Assembly: GCA_024636975.1 (NCBI GenBank)
Contig: JAGXGA010000032.1
Coordinates: 82,466 to 146,465 of the forward strand
Origin: Mariniphaga sp.
GTDB lineage: Bacteria > Bacteroidota > Bacteroidia > Bacteroidales > Prolixibacteraceae
DNA: 64,000 nt
Direction of reading: 5' to 3'
The position numbers and the translations under genes were made by a program. Shown here piece by piece: positions 8,259 to 18,304 of this stretch. The notes under the pieces are model-generated. The model worked only from the letters and a program-made list of their open reading frames with translations. It did no database searches and was not told the origin of the DNA. Every line of letters begins with the position of its first letter. Position 1 is the first letter of the stretch.

Positions 8259-9932
8259 TTAAAGCATTTTACGACCTTCTCCATCCGGATCGTTTTTAAC
8301 CTCACATACATCATTTAAAACCATTGTTTCGCCATTTTCCGTTGTATAAGCCGGCCATTGTGGCAATCCCTCAGCATTTGGATTGCCGGTGTGCATAAAT
8401 TGCAGCAAGGCATCCGACATTTTTTCAGAAAGAGCTCGCGGTCTTGCTCCTCCGCCAGTATGCGTGAGCATAACATCGGTATTGTAAAACCAGAAGCAGA
8501 TATCGAGGCAATGGAAAGCTCTCATCCGGTTGTTGAACAATGGTGGTTGCCAGCCAAACCAGGCAACATAAACCGGAGCCTGCTGCCCTGATTTAATATC
8601 GGCAGTCTCAACAACACCTTTGCGGTTACTGCTAATGAGTGTCATCAGTTCTATCGGTTTTGCATCAGGAAAGGCCTTTTCATATGCCTCGTAAACTTCC
8701 GGAGCCTTATCACCCAAACCTCCGCGAAATCCGGCCCGCTCTTTCAGCATGGACACAGCCTCTTCTTTTGAGATGTTTTCAAGCTGCGGATTATTTCTTG
8801 CCATCGACCATTCGTGAAAAGTGCTGCAAATAAGCATGGGAACATCAGATGATAAATCATCGTTGAAAAATTTTGCCCTGGGAAGGTTGATTCCATCAGC
8901 CACAGGCGAGAACCCGCCCCGCATACCGGCAGCGCCCAGTTCAGCCGATGCTTTGCGTGCAGCTGCATTTGCAATATGAATGTACTCCTCCCACGGCATT
9001 TCCTGAAGCTTATCTATTTCACCGGTGTTTAAACCTGCTTCCTTCAATATGTATTCACCCAGCTTCTGCGAATATTTCTGGTTTGCAGCCTCAGTTGTTG
9101 ACCCGCTAAGCGGAACCATTTTATGAAACAATCCTTTGGCACGTGGCATGGCACCCAGCACACAAACCTTGGCACCCCCACCCGACTGTCCCATGATGGT
9201 AACATTGCCGGGATCGCCACCAAAATTCGAAATGTTGTCGCGTACCCATTCCAGGGCAGCAACCATATCGAGAGCGCCCACATTGCCCGAATCCTTATAT
9301 TTTTCACCCCCTACGCCTGAAAGATCAGAAAAGCCAATGGGCCCTAACCTGTGGTTGATTGAAACAAACACTACATCGCCTTTGCGGCTCAGATTCTCAC
9401 CCAGGTAACCGTCCTGCTCAATCCCGTTTCCGTTGGTATAACCACCGCCATGGAGCCATACCATCACCGGCCGTTTTTTATCGTTACCAATGGCAGGTGT
9501 CCATACATTTAACCTCAGGCAATCCTCACTGACATCATCGTAATTCCAGTGATCGACAAAAGAAGCCCATGCGTTGCCGTACCGGTTATCCATAATTTGC
9601 GGAGCTGTGTTCCCCCACCATACAGCAGGCAATACATCCTGCCAGGGCTCAGGTGGCTGTGGCGGCATGAAGCGGTTGCCCCCACCTGTTGGCGCACCAT
9701 AAGGAATTCCCCTAAACTGAAAAATATCGCGCAAAATTAATCCCTGCACTTTACCATACTTTGTTTCAGCTATGGCAATGTCATCGCCAACAAACAGCAC
9801 CTGGCTGCCTGTTTCCACTTCATTATCTGCTGCTGCAGAACTGCATGACACTGCCGGGAAGGCAGAAGCCAGTCCTATTCCTGCGGTTCCCGCACCAAGC
9901 GTCTGAAAAAAATTCCTTCGGTTTGATTTCAT
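8259..9932 (-). CDS. exported type-B carboxylesterase
   Basis: An alpha/beta-hydrolase of the carboxylesterase type B family. It shows the oxyanion-hole motif WLHGGGY and nucleophile elbow GQSGGGA (Ser near residue 248), with a likely catalytic His in the C-terminal LTHTGGGARP segment. The N-terminus MKSNRRNFFQTLGAG carries a twin-arginine pattern followed by a hydrophobic stretch ending near a Cys (VSCSS), so Tat export, possibly as a lipoprotein, is likely. The ATG at 9932 is chosen because it starts this signal; a start at 9965 adds eleven residues ahead of it. It is followed on the same strand, upstream, by a second esterase. Probable role: deacylation of decorated polysaccharides or small esters. 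Confidence 0.88.
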   Translation of the reverse strand: MKSNRRNFFQTLGAGTAGIGLASAFPAVSCSSAAADNEVETGSQVLFVGDDIAIAETKYGKVQGLILRDIFQFRGIPYGAPTGGGNRFMPPQPPEPWQDVLPAVWWGNTAPQIMDNRYGNAWASFVDHWNYDDVSEDCLRLNVWTPAIGNDKKRPVMVWLHGGGYTNGNGIEQDGYLGENLSRKGDVVFVSINHRLGPIGFSDLSGVGGEKYKDSGNVGALDMVAALEWVRDNISNFGGDPGNVTIMGQSGGGAKVCVLGAMPRAKGLFHKMVPLSGSTTEAANQKYSQKLGEYILKEAGLNTGEIDKLQEMPWEEYIHIANAAARKASAELGAAGMRGGFSPVADGINLPRAKFFNDDLSSDVPMLICSTFHEWSMARNNPQLENISKEEAVSMLKERAGFRGGLGDKAPEVYEAYEKAFPDAKPIELMTLISSNRKGVVETADIKSGQQAPVYVAWFGWQPPLFNNRMRAFHCLDICFWFYNTDVMLTHTGGGARPRALSEKMSDALLQFMHTGNPNAEGLPQWPAYTTENGETMVLNDVCEVKNDPDGEGRKML

Positions 9933-10059
9933 ATGATTAAAATTATTGAATTTCAATAGTACCATATGCCTGCCTGTTGCGGCAGACAGGGAATTCGCAT
10001 GAGCGGCTTTATCTGTGAAGGTTGATATGACAAATAACTCATGCTCATTTCATAAGAAT

Positions 10060-11229
10060 TTAATTAAAAAGTAGTGGCACAAATTCAGAAAGGTAAACCC
10101 GCCAGTTGCGCCAGACATGGCCCCCCTCACTTTCGCGGTAAACATACTCCATTCCCAGGTTATCAAGCTTTTCACGGTATTGTACTCCTGAATCGTAAAG
10201 AAAATCGGTCTTTCCCATTCCAATCCAGTAAAGCTCATATCCGTTTTCCATCTGCTGCTTTAAGGTACCGTCGATATCCCTATACACCTCATGCGAAACA
10301 TTCTGGTTGGGTAAAATGGCAGCAGAAAACAGCCCTATGTAATCAAATGTATTGGGATAATACCTTGAAATGTGCAGCGCATGAAAACCTCCCATTGAAA
10401 GGCCTGCAATGGCGCGATTGGCTTTTTCTGCCTTCACGCGGTAATTATCTTCCACAAATTTCATGATATCAGGAAAAGATGCTTCATAATTCCCGTCCAT
10501 GGTATTGGGAACCATAAACTGCGGTTTGTAAAAGCCCCTGATTCCTTCTCCCGGAGCTGCCGACTGAGATACATTTCCGTTTGGCATAACCACAATCATG
10601 GGTTTGGCTTTTCCCTGTGCAATCAAATTATCCATAATCTGGGCCGTACGGCCAAGGGTAATCCATGCTTCCTCATCGCCGCCTGCTCCATGAAGCAGAT
10701 AAAGCACAGGATATTTTTCGGTATTGGATTCATAACCGGGAGGAGTATAAATAGTTATGCGCCTGTCTTTGTCAAGGGTTGGTGAATTGTACCAGCGGCG
10801 GGTAACCGAACCATGTGGCACCTGGTTCACCTTGTAAAGATCGGCATGTTGTCCGCCAACAATTAATATATTCATAACGGAGGCCACATCACGTACGATA
10901 AATGGATTGGCCGGATCGGTTGTGCGGAATCCATCGATCAAAAAAAAGTAGGTGTACAGTTCCGGCTCCAGTGGCTCAGTTGTAAAGCTCCAGACCCCCT
11001 TTTCATTTTTTTCCATTGCAACCGTACCCGGTGTCCATCCTTCAGCAGGCATCCACTCCCCCGATAGCTTAACTTCTCCGGCATTGGGAGCATGTACACT
11101 AAAGGTAACCGAATTATCTTCATGTATTCGGGGAGATGTGATTTCCTGGCCTCCCCATAACGATTGCTGGGCATGTACTTGCATTGAAAAAATTATCAGG
11201 GTTAAAAATGAAAACAAATTTCTGTTCAT
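10060..11229 (-). CDS. secreted CE1-type esterase with N-terminal CBM48-like domain
   Basis: The signal peptide (cleavage near MQVHAQ) is followed by a CBM48/immunoglobulin-like domain (about residues 30-110; SVTFSVHAPNAGEVKLSG) and an esterase D-type alpha/beta-hydrolase domain. Catalytic elements are AGLSMGG (Ser near 277) and GGHVWRNW (His near 371). This two-domain arrangement is common in Bacteroidota feruloyl and acetyl-xylan esterases that strip acyl groups from plant polysaccharides. It is transcribed in the same direction as the type-B esterase and lies about 130 bases before it, so the two may form an operon. The length of 389 is normal for the family. Confidence 0.88.
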   Translation of the reverse strand: MNRNLFSFLTLIIFSMQVHAQQSLWGGQEITSPRIHEDNSVTFSVHAPNAGEVKLSGEWMPAEGWTPGTVAMEKNEKGVWSFTTEPLEPELYTYFFLIDGFRTTDPANPFIVRDVASVMNILIVGGQHADLYKVNQVPHGSVTRRWYNSPTLDKDRRITIYTPPGYESNTEKYPVLYLLHGAGGDEEAWITLGRTAQIMDNLIAQGKAKPMIVVMPNGNVSQSAAPGEGIRGFYKPQFMVPNTMDGNYEASFPDIMKFVEDNYRVKAEKANRAIAGLSMGGFHALHISRYYPNTFDYIGLFSAAILPNQNVSHEVYRDIDGTLKQQMENGYELYWIGMGKTDFLYDSGVQYREKLDNLGMEYVYRESEGGHVWRNWRVYLSEFVPLLFN

Positions 11230-11369
11230 AAGATTTCTTATAAATTATTTGGTAACAAATATGAAAATACTCTTTACGAAAGTAAACAATTAAGAAAATA
11301 AAAAAAAATATTTGTGTTAAAATGACACAATAACCTCAAATTATGCAGTACAAGCTTTTACGATAAAAA

Positions 11370-11398
11370 CAAAAACGGCCGGTTTTTCAACCAGCCGC
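11370..11398 (-). terminator. intrinsic terminator of the DUF3078 gene
   Basis: Read on the - strand, CGGCTGGTT and AACCGGCCG form a stem with a GAAA loop and one G-T wobble, followed by a run of T. It lies just beyond the stop codon of the gene at 11426-13420. Confidence 0.75.
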
Positions 11399-11425
11399 AT
11401 GTTTTTATAATAAGTGTAGAATGTT

Positions 11426-13420
11426 TTATTTCCTGCGGGTACGGGTCACCTGCTTATTTATTTTATAGGCAAAACCAATTGTGAAAAACTCTTTCAACTG
11501 CATCTTTGGTTTTTCTCCAATTTTAATACCGTTAGCATCCTCAACCGGGAATAAGACATTCTCATCGTATATTATATGAATCAGCAAGCGCATGTTGATA
11601 TGATCGGTTAACTGCATTACAACCAGATTTTCCCAGTTAATATCCAGGTTGCCAATAGGCTGAATGTAGTTAATAAACATTTTGTACTTCGTTTCATAAG
11701 TGATTTCAGGAGTAAGTTTTTTCCTGAAAAAAATGTCGGTATTTAAACCAGGCTCCCATGCGCTTTTCTTTCCTGCATCAACACCAAATCTAGTCTGATC
11801 AATTTTAACTGTATCGCTCACATACACATTTTTTGCCGTAAATGGAGAAAGCAGTAATGAGAAATCGTTGTTCGGCTTGTAATCGAGCCCTAATTTAAAG
11901 AATGTGCGGGCCGGCGACATAAAAGCAGATATTGGTTCCGGATGTAATGATTTAGGATACCTGTATCCATTGAAAAACTGGGTTTCGAAGTTAGCTTCTG
12001 CACTGTAGTACCATTTTTTAAAAGCGCTCACACCAAACCTTGTTGTTACTTCAAACTTGTCGTCGTTTTTCTGTAATTCGGCTCCTTCACCCCCCGGCCT
12101 GATGTAACCGTTACGTATTTCCGCGGAGTTCTCCCATTTCACTTTGCTATCCTGGCGTGAGTAATTCGCATAGCCTTTAAGAACAATCTGAAGCGACAGG
12201 GAACTTTGTCCCCCCTTTTTCCAGTTTTCCAAATAGGTTTGCGTAAAACCTATATTACCATCACCTCCAATGCGCCACGGTGTAAGCACCTGGTATTTTT
12301 CACGGATTCCGGTAAGACCCGACATTCTTTGGGTAAAGGTACTGAAATCGAAATCCTTGGTTTCCTGTGCCCTGAACCGGTTGAATCGCACCCCGTCATC
12401 GATCCTGAACTGCATCGAACGTTTACCTGTGCTGCTAATCATCATACGCAGGGAGTCATTTTGCTCATTTTTCAGCCAAACCCTTGAGTAGTATGGATTG
12501 TTTGACTGGAGCAGAATAGACGATTCCTCACCTAAAAGATTTGACATTGTTATTCTGGTAGTATCAATGAAATCGGCATACTTAACAAGTTCTCCCAGGA
12601 TCAATGCAATGGAATCATTTACCACAGCAATCATCGTATCGTTATATTGCCGCAGCACCTGAAAGTTATTAACCATGACTGAATCGGTCAGCCTGCGCCT
12701 GATCTGTTCACGCTCCTGCTCAAACATCTGACGGCGGTAGTTTTCAATCAACTCAGCACGATAAGCATTTAATATTGAATCGTTATAGGCTACTCTTTTC
12801 TGCTCAATCAGGATAGTACGAATACTGTCGAGGCGAAGAAAGCGCCTGAAGTCACCAGGCGACTGCATCAGGGAATCAGGAATTACATCCGGAAGCTGAA
12901 GGCTGTCTGGAAATTCGTAAATCCTTCTTTCAAACAATACCTTGCCCTGCCCGGGGGGAATTATCCCCGCCTTTTCTTCAAGGTTTGATACCAGGCTCAC
13001 CGGAACTGACAGTTCACTTTCAAAATACTTTTTTCTTAATCGTTCACTTACCTTATCCATCCGCCGACGAACTTCAAAGGATGGGTAATAACCCGGAACA
13101 CTTAAGCTATCGGCTACATGTTCAGGCAACCGGTAAACATACCGGTATGCGTCATTTTCCAGCTTATCGTCAATTACCATCCGGATTGAGTCGAATGGCT
13201 GCTTTTCAATAAAATGAATTAATCCGCGCACCGAACGGCTTGTTTCAGGATGGGTAACATGCCAGAGGCTGTCTTTTTCAAAATACCTTTTTAGAAAATC
13301 AAGGCTGAATTCCAGCGCATACCTGTGTTCATCCTGTTCATCAGTTTGTGCTATTAATAAATTGGAGGTAAATAATAAAGATAGGAGCAAAATAAAAATT
13401 TTACCTTTTCCTGAACGCAT
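11426..13420 (-). CDS. DUF3078 outer-membrane beta-barrel protein
   Basis: A 664-residue secreted protein with signal peptide (cleavage near LLIAQ). Residues 30-330 are helical and charged. From about 360 to the end the sequence alternates as beta strands, starting with the diagnostic GFTQTYLENWKKGG segment of DUF3078 proteins and ending in short aromatic strands, as expected for an outer-membrane barrel. The long N-terminal region of about 330 residues is larger than in the short DUF3078 proteins, where the barrel makes up nearly the whole chain. The function of the family is unknown. It is transcribed alone and has its own terminator. Confidence 0.82.
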   Translation of the reverse strand: MRSGKGKIFILLLSLLFTSNLLIAQTDEQDEHRYALEFSLDFLKRYFEKDSLWHVTHPETSRSVRGLIHFIEKQPFDSIRMVIDDKLENDAYRYVYRLPEHVADSLSVPGYYPSFEVRRRMDKVSERLRKKYFESELSVPVSLVSNLEEKAGIIPPGQGKVLFERRIYEFPDSLQLPDVIPDSLMQSPGDFRRFLRLDSIRTILIEQKRVAYNDSILNAYRAELIENYRRQMFEQEREQIRRRLTDSVMVNNFQVLRQYNDTMIAVVNDSIALILGELVKYADFIDTTRITMSNLLGEESSILLQSNNPYYSRVWLKNEQNDSLRMMISSTGKRSMQFRIDDGVRFNRFRAQETKDFDFSTFTQRMSGLTGIREKYQVLTPWRIGGDGNIGFTQTYLENWKKGGQSSLSLQIVLKGYANYSRQDSKVKWENSAEIRNGYIRPGGEGAELQKNDDKFEVTTRFGVSAFKKWYYSAEANFETQFFNGYRYPKSLHPEPISAFMSPARTFFKLGLDYKPNNDFSLLLSPFTAKNVYVSDTVKIDQTRFGVDAGKKSAWEPGLNTDIFFRKKLTPEITYETKYKMFINYIQPIGNLDINWENLVVMQLTDHINMRLLIHIIYDENVLFPVEDANGIKIGEKPKMQLKEFFTIGFAYKINKQVTRTRRK

Positions 13421-13614
13421 AGTTTAATGTTTTTACAGCTTTTTTTCAAAACGCAAAAATAGTGTTTATGTTATTCTATTTTGAAAAAATTAATTCAAAT
13501 GCAGAATAAACCCCGCCATGTTACTCAAACATTAAAAAGGCAGGAAAATAATGTGAAGTGTATTTCATAAGTATAAGTCAGAATCTTAGTTTTGCATAAA
13601 AAAGTGAAAGCATT

Positions 13615-14166
13615 ATGATTCGTGAACAAGCAATCGACATGCTGAATGAGAACATTCAGTCGGAAAATATGCGCAGGCACTGCTATGCCTCTGAAGCAGT
13701 AATGAAGGCTCTGGCCCGGAGGCTTGATGAAAATGAAGAAGAATGGGGACTGGCAGGTTTGCTTCACGATATTGACGTGGAAATAACCAATGCCGATCCG
13801 GAGACCCATGGTCCATACGCCGAAAAAATGCTTTCCGGAAAGGTACCGGATGAAGTTATTGATGCCATTGTTATGCACAATGAAATGGCCACAGGAAAGG
13901 AACGTACCACAAAATTTCAGCATGCCCTGGCTGCCGGGGAAACCATTACAGGCCTGATAACTGCTACAGCCCTGGTTTATCCCGATAAAAAAATCACTTC
14001 GGTTAAAACCAAATCCATTACCAAACGCATGAAGGAAAAAGCATTTGCAGCCTCAGTAAACCGCGAAACCATTCTCGAATGTGAACGAATAGGAATTCCC
14101 CTTAATGAATTTGCTGAACTGGCGCTGAATGCAATGAAAAAAATTGACAAGGATTTGGGATTGTAA
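13615..14166 (+). CDS. HD-domain phosphohydrolase-like protein
   Basis: A 183-residue cytoplasmic protein of the small HD family. The metal-binding motif LLHDID and the later MHN element are visible in a helical sequence without membrane segments. Related stand-alone HD proteins hydrolyse nucleotides or phosphate esters; the substrate here is unknown. It is transcribed alone, divergent from the DUF3078 gene, with a gene-poor stretch of about 900 bases downstream. Confidence 0.8.
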   Translation: MIREQAIDMLNENIQSENMRRHCYASEAVMKALARRLDENEEEWGLAGLLHDIDVEITNADPETHGPYAEKMLSGKVPDEVIDAIVMHNEMATGKERTTKFQHALAAGETITGLITATALVYPDKKITSVKTKSITKRMKEKAFAASVNRETILECERIGIPLNEFAELALNAMKKIDKDLGL

Positions 14167-14420
14167 ACACTTTTTACAACCATCTTCAGAAGAAATTACT
14201 CTTTTAAAAATTCATGCAATATTGCCTTTAGATAAGGCCAGTTGCTGCAATAGCTGAATATCTCCTTGTGAGCATTATTGCTTATTCTCCTTCGAAAATA
14301 AAACTATTGATGAACAAGGTAAAACCTACTATATAGCTCAAATAAGGGTGTTTTTTTCTGCGGCGCAAATGTTATATATATTGTCATGATACTTGTTGCG
14401 CCGCACATAGACTTCCCCAC

Positions 14421-14468
14421 GAAGCCGTCATTGCGCTCCCGATGTATTCCATCGGGAAAAGCAATCTC
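14421..14468. repeat. REP-like palindromic intergenic repeat
   Basis: The stretch contains CGTCATTGCG and AGCAATCTC around a perfect hairpin, TCCCGATG with CATCGGGA (14437-14457). It resembles the GTCATTGCGAGG...GAAGCAATCTC short repeats scattered through many Bacteroidota genomes, by recollection. It is probably a selfish or structural repeat with no coding role. Confidence 0.55.
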
Positions 14469-14626
14469 ACGATATCGCGCAGCTGCCTTCAATTGAAAAG
14501 ATTAAAGTTATTCTTTTTGATATTCGGTTATATTCCGAAGGGAGACTTAGGATTCTGTTTCTTTTCGTAGTGAAAGGATAATTACTGGATTGAACCAAAA
14601 AACATCCTACATACCTTCCCCTGACT

Positions 14627-14736
14627 AAATTCAATGTTAACTCAATACAAACTCAATATTAACTCAATGTAAATTCAATTATAATTGAATTTACATTGAG
14701 TTATAACTGAATTAATATTGAGTCTATACTGAATTT
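14627..14736. repeat. 110-bp near-palindrome built of spaced TCAAT units
   Basis: The core at 14661-14702 is a perfect 42-bp palindrome. The flanking 34 bases on each side continue the symmetry with 24 of 34 positions matching. The left arm repeats (A)CTCAAT or ATTCAAT every 10-12 bases and the right arm repeats the complement, so the units lie on one DNA face. It lies about 370 bp upstream of the SusC gene. Confidence 0.85.
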
Positions 14737-15106
14737 GCCATGGCCGAGAACGGGATTATTTATTGGTTAAAACAGAACATTCCACATATCTGCAACAATG
14801 GACTTCTGAACAGGAGGTTAAATACTTAAAGTGAAGTATATACTATTTGAATCTGCCTGTTACTTAAAAATCTGGATCTTTTAAAGTTCAAAAAACATTT
14901 TGTAAAATGATTTGCATATTAACATTTTTTAGTAAATTCGTATCGATTCCATTAAATCTGAAATATTAAATGAACTAAATAAAATTTCCCATTATTTCAT
15001 TTACACATCCTCGTATTTTTCTTTCAGATTTATTGTGATACTTTTTAGAATGAAAACTATTTATAATAAATAATTCTAATTGTTTAATGTGCTAAACCAG
15101 TATTGT

Positions 15107-18100
15107 ATGGAACAAAAAATGAAAGGTTTGCTGTCCCTTCTCTTCCGACAGCTAAAAAAAATCCTGCGCACAACAGTAACATTAATTTTGTTGTTGGCGC
15201 TAGCGAGTATTACCTGGGCAAACGCAGACCCGGTGCCTTCCGAACAACAAAGAACCATTAGCGGAACAGTAGTCGACGAAGAAGGGCTACCCCTTCCGGG
15301 TGTTTCAGTTGTGGTTCAGGGTACAACCGTAGGAGTTGTGACTGATATTGACGGTAACTATGCCCTTGAGGTGCCACCGGATGCGAGGATACTTGTATAC
15401 TCGTTTGTAGGGATGAGACGACAGGAAATCAATATTGGAAACAGGTCCAACATTGATGTAACGCTTGAAACTGAAGCAATCGGGCTGGAAGAGGTAATCG
15501 CCGTTGGTTATGCCTCTCAGAAAAAGGCGAACATTGTGGGTTCAGTAACTTCGGTAAGCGGAGAAAAGATTGAGTCGATTCCATCGGCAGATGTTACCAA
15601 CGCCATTTCAGGCCGTTTGCCGGGTTCTGTTGTTATACAGGAAAGTGGTGAGCCAGGACAAAACTCAGCTACCATTCTAGTACGCGGACGTACAACATTG
15701 GGCGACCGTGGTGATAATCCTGAGCTAACTGCTCCTTTGGTTGTTGTCGATGGAATTCCCGGACGTTCGTTAGGAGATATTGACCCGGTTGACATCGAAA
15801 GCATTTCAGTTTTGAAAGATGCGTCAGCAGCCATTTATGGTTCGCAGGCTGCAAACGGTGTTATTCTTGTTACTACCAAACGGGGGACTATCGGCAAACC
15901 TCGTATGAACTACCAGTTCTACCAGGGATTTATGCAACCAACTCTTCTCCCAAAAGCACTTAGTGCAGGTGATTATGCTACCATGTTGAGTGAATACCAG
16001 GATTACGAAGGCAAATCACGTACCTATTCTGACGAAGATATTGCCCTTTTCTACAGTGGTCGTGACCCGTGGGAACATCCTAACAGCGACTGGATGGGTG
16101 ACCTTGTGGCTAACTGGACTACTACAAGCAAGCATAACTTCACCATCGACGGTGGTACTGCAAATGGTATGAACTATTTTGTTTCAATGGGTTATAAGAA
16201 CGAAGAAGCCATTTACGCACAGGAATCGACCAACTACCAGCAGTACAACATGAGGGCAAAAATCAATTTACCTGTAAATGACTGGTTGACTGCCGGTATT
16301 GATTATGCAGGTTTTATCAATAAGAAAAAATATCCTGTAAAAAGTGCAGGTGCCATCTACGGTCAGGCAACCCGCCTTGTACCCACCCAGTGGTCATTCT
16401 GGCCGTCAGGCGAACCTGGGCCGGATATCGAGTATGGTGACAACCCGGTTGTAACTTCTACTTTTGAAGGCGGTTCTGATGATCAGACTACTTATAAAAA
16501 TCAGCTGACATTCAGTGCTACTATTGAGCCACCAATGATCAAAGGCCTCTCATTTTCAGGTCAGTACACATACGATGTTGATAATTTCTACCGTAAGCAG
16601 TTCCGTAAACCATGGATACTCTATTTCCCGAAATGGGATACAGCAGTACGTAACTCAGAAGGTTTCATCACCAGCATGGAATTAACACCAACTCCGCGTG
16701 GATATTCTGCACCCGAGCTGGCAGAAGATTACAGTCGTTCAATTCGTCAATTGAGTCTTATCAGTGCTAACTACAATCGTCAGTTTGGCGACCACTCTAT
16801 CGGGTTATACGGAGGTTATGAACAACTGACCGACGATGGCAACTGGTTTGGCGGTTTCCGTAAATATTATATCTCCGATGTAGTTCAAACACTGGACGCC
16901 GGAGCCGATGCCGAGAAAAACAACTGGGGCTCCATGCGGATTTATGCACGTAAATCGTTGATCGGACGTTTCAATTACAGCTACAAGGGCAAATACCTTG
17001 CTGAAATCGTATTCCGACGTGACGGTTCTTTGAAATTCCCGCCTGACAACCGCTGGGGTAACTTTCCCGGATTCCTGGCTGGATGGAGAATATCAGAAGA
17101 GGCATTCTGGCAGGAAAATCTTGGTTTCATCAACTACTTTAAGTTAAGGGCATCCTACGGAAAAATGGGTATGGATCCGGGAAATCCATTCCAGTACATC
17201 AATAAATATCAGCTTTCGAGTGGGATGACGTTGGGTACAGGAAAAGTAGTTGAAACCATTGTGCAGCAGGCTGGCATAGCCAATCCATTCATTACCTGGG
17301 AAAAACAAACCACCTATAACGTAGGTTTTGATTCACAATGGTTTGGAAACCTGATATCTTTGAATACAGAATTTTTCTACAGCAAACGTTCCGACATTCT
17401 TGCTCCGAGAGACGCTTCAGTTCCCGGATTTACAGGTCTGGCGCTTCCCGATGAAAACATCGCCGAAGTAGATAACCGCGGGTTTGAAATTGAAGCCGGA
17501 TTCCATAAAGAAGTGAATAATGATTTTCGTTACGACATTTCCGGCAACATTGCCTATAACCACAACGAAGTTGTATTTATGGACGAACCCGAAAGGGCCG
17601 TACCATGGCAACGTCGCACCGGACATCCTTTCGGCGCAGAGTTACTCTACGATGCAATAGGAATTTTCAAAGATCAGGCAGAAGTAGATGCACTACCAAG
17701 CTGGTCGGGGGCAAAACCGGGTGATGTTGTTTTCAGAGATGTAAGTGGCGATGGAGTTATCAACAGTGATGATCGCATTCTGCTTGACAAAACCGATGCA
17801 CCTGAAATTTTCTACGGAATCAGCTTCGACTTAGAATACCGTAACTGGAACCTTTCAGTTCTGGCACAGGGGCAAGGTTCTTATTACCGCATGAATATTG
17901 CTGACGGACGTCGCGGTGAAGCCGGCAATTACATGCAGTGGGAATTTGACAACCGCTGGACACCGGAAAATACGAATACCGATGTGGCAAGAGCTTATAA
18001 CCGCAGTGACTTATACTGGCATTTTGAGGTAAATAACAGTACCTATTATTTTGACAACATGGCTTACGCCCGTTTGAAAAATGCAGTTCTGACGTATACT

Positions 18101-18274
18101 CTTCCAAGTGAATTGGTTGCTCCAATTGGGTTAAGTAGGGCCAGTGTCTATTTTGCAGGAAACAACCTTTTTCTGATTTATGCAGCGCAGAAGAACTTTG
18201 ATCCGGAAATCGGAGCTCCTTTGACTTATCCTGCAATTAGAACTTTAGCACTTGGTGTAAGAGTAACATTTTAA
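15107..18274 (+). CDS. SusC-like TonB-dependent outer-membrane receptor
   Basis: An outer-membrane channel that imports oligosaccharides or other ligands with its SusD partner, powered by TonB-ExbBD. A long N-terminal signal region is followed by a carboxypeptidase-like beta domain (ISGTVVDEEGLPLPGVSV), a plug domain with the SusC signature around LKDASAAIYGSQAANGVI, and a long beta-barrel ending in an aromatic residue (ALGVRVTF). There is no N-terminal STN domain, so it is not of the FecR-coupled transducing type. The start is set at the ATG at 15107; a TTG at 15080 and an ATG at 15119 are alternatives. A SusD gene follows after 30 bases. The ligand is unknown, and no glycosidase lies in the same operon. 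Confidence 0.95.
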   Translation: MEQKMKGLLSLLFRQLKKILRTTVTLILLLALASITWANADPVPSEQQRTISGTVVDEEGLPLPGVSVVVQGTTVGVVTDIDGNYALEVPPDARILVYSFVGMRRQEINIGNRSNIDVTLETEAIGLEEVIAVGYASQKKANIVGSVTSVSGEKIESIPSADVTNAISGRLPGSVVIQESGEPGQNSATILVRGRTTLGDRGDNPELTAPLVVVDGIPGRSLGDIDPVDIESISVLKDASAAIYGSQAANGVILVTTKRGTIGKPRMNYQFYQGFMQPTLLPKALSAGDYATMLSEYQDYEGKSRTYSDEDIALFYSGRDPWEHPNSDWMGDLVANWTTTSKHNFTIDGGTANGMNYFVSMGYKNEEAIYAQESTNYQQYNMRAKINLPVNDWLTAGIDYAGFINKKKYPVKSAGAIYGQATRLVPTQWSFWPSGEPGPDIEYGDNPVVTSTFEGGSDDQTTYKNQLTFSATIEPPMIKGLSFSGQYTYDVDNFYRKQFRKPWILYFPKWDTAVRNSEGFITSMELTPTPRGYSAPELAEDYSRSIRQLSLISANYNRQFGDHSIGLYGGYEQLTDDGNWFGGFRKYYISDVVQTLDAGADAEKNNWGSMRIYARKSLIGRFNYSYKGKYLAEIVFRRDGSLKFPPDNRWGNFPGFLAGWRISEEAFWQENLGFINYFKLRASYGKMGMDPGNPFQYINKYQLSSGMTLGTGKVVETIVQQAGIANPFITWEKQTTYNVGFDSQWFGNLISLNTEFFYSKRSDILAPRDASVPGFTGLALPDENIAEVDNRGFEIEAGFHKEVNNDFRYDISGNIAYNHNEVVFMDEPERAVPWQRRTGHPFGAELLYDAIGIFKDQAEVDALPSWSGAKPGDVVFRDVSGDGVINSDDRILLDKTDAPEIFYGISFDLEYRNWNLSVLAQGQGSYYRMNIADGRRGEAGNYMQWEFDNRWTPENTNTDVARAYNRSDLYWHFEVNNSTYYFDNMAYARLKNAVLTYTLPSELVAPIGLSRASVYFAGNNLFLIYAAQKNFDPEIGAPLTYPAIRTLALGVRVTF

Positions 18275-18304
18275 TGATTTAGTGAATTTTGAAAATTACG
18301 ATAT

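Larger units (their letters stand above)
14167..15106. other. gene-free region rich in inverted repeats
   Basis: No convincing coding sequence is present here. Besides the two repeat features listed separately it holds a perfect 10-bp inverted repeat, TGCGGCGCAA (14359-14368) with TTGCGCCGCA (14396-14405), around a 27-base A/T-rich spacer. The 3' part is very A/T-rich and leads into the SusC gene. No sigma/anti-sigma or two-component regulator gene is found here, unlike many SusC/SusD loci. Confidence 0.6.

Noticed and set aside
13525..13923. A 132-codon antisense frame over the HD-domain gene
   Set aside because: It overlaps the HD gene in the opposite direction and has no domain or start context of its own.
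14304..14492. A 62-codon frame on the - strand in the repeat-rich gap
   Set aside because: It is made of the inverted repeat and REP-like sequences and is not protein-like.
15080..15106. TTG at 15080 as the SusC start
   Set aside because: An ATG at 15107 follows in frame and begins directly before the basic and hydrophobic export signal; the TTG extension adds nothing.
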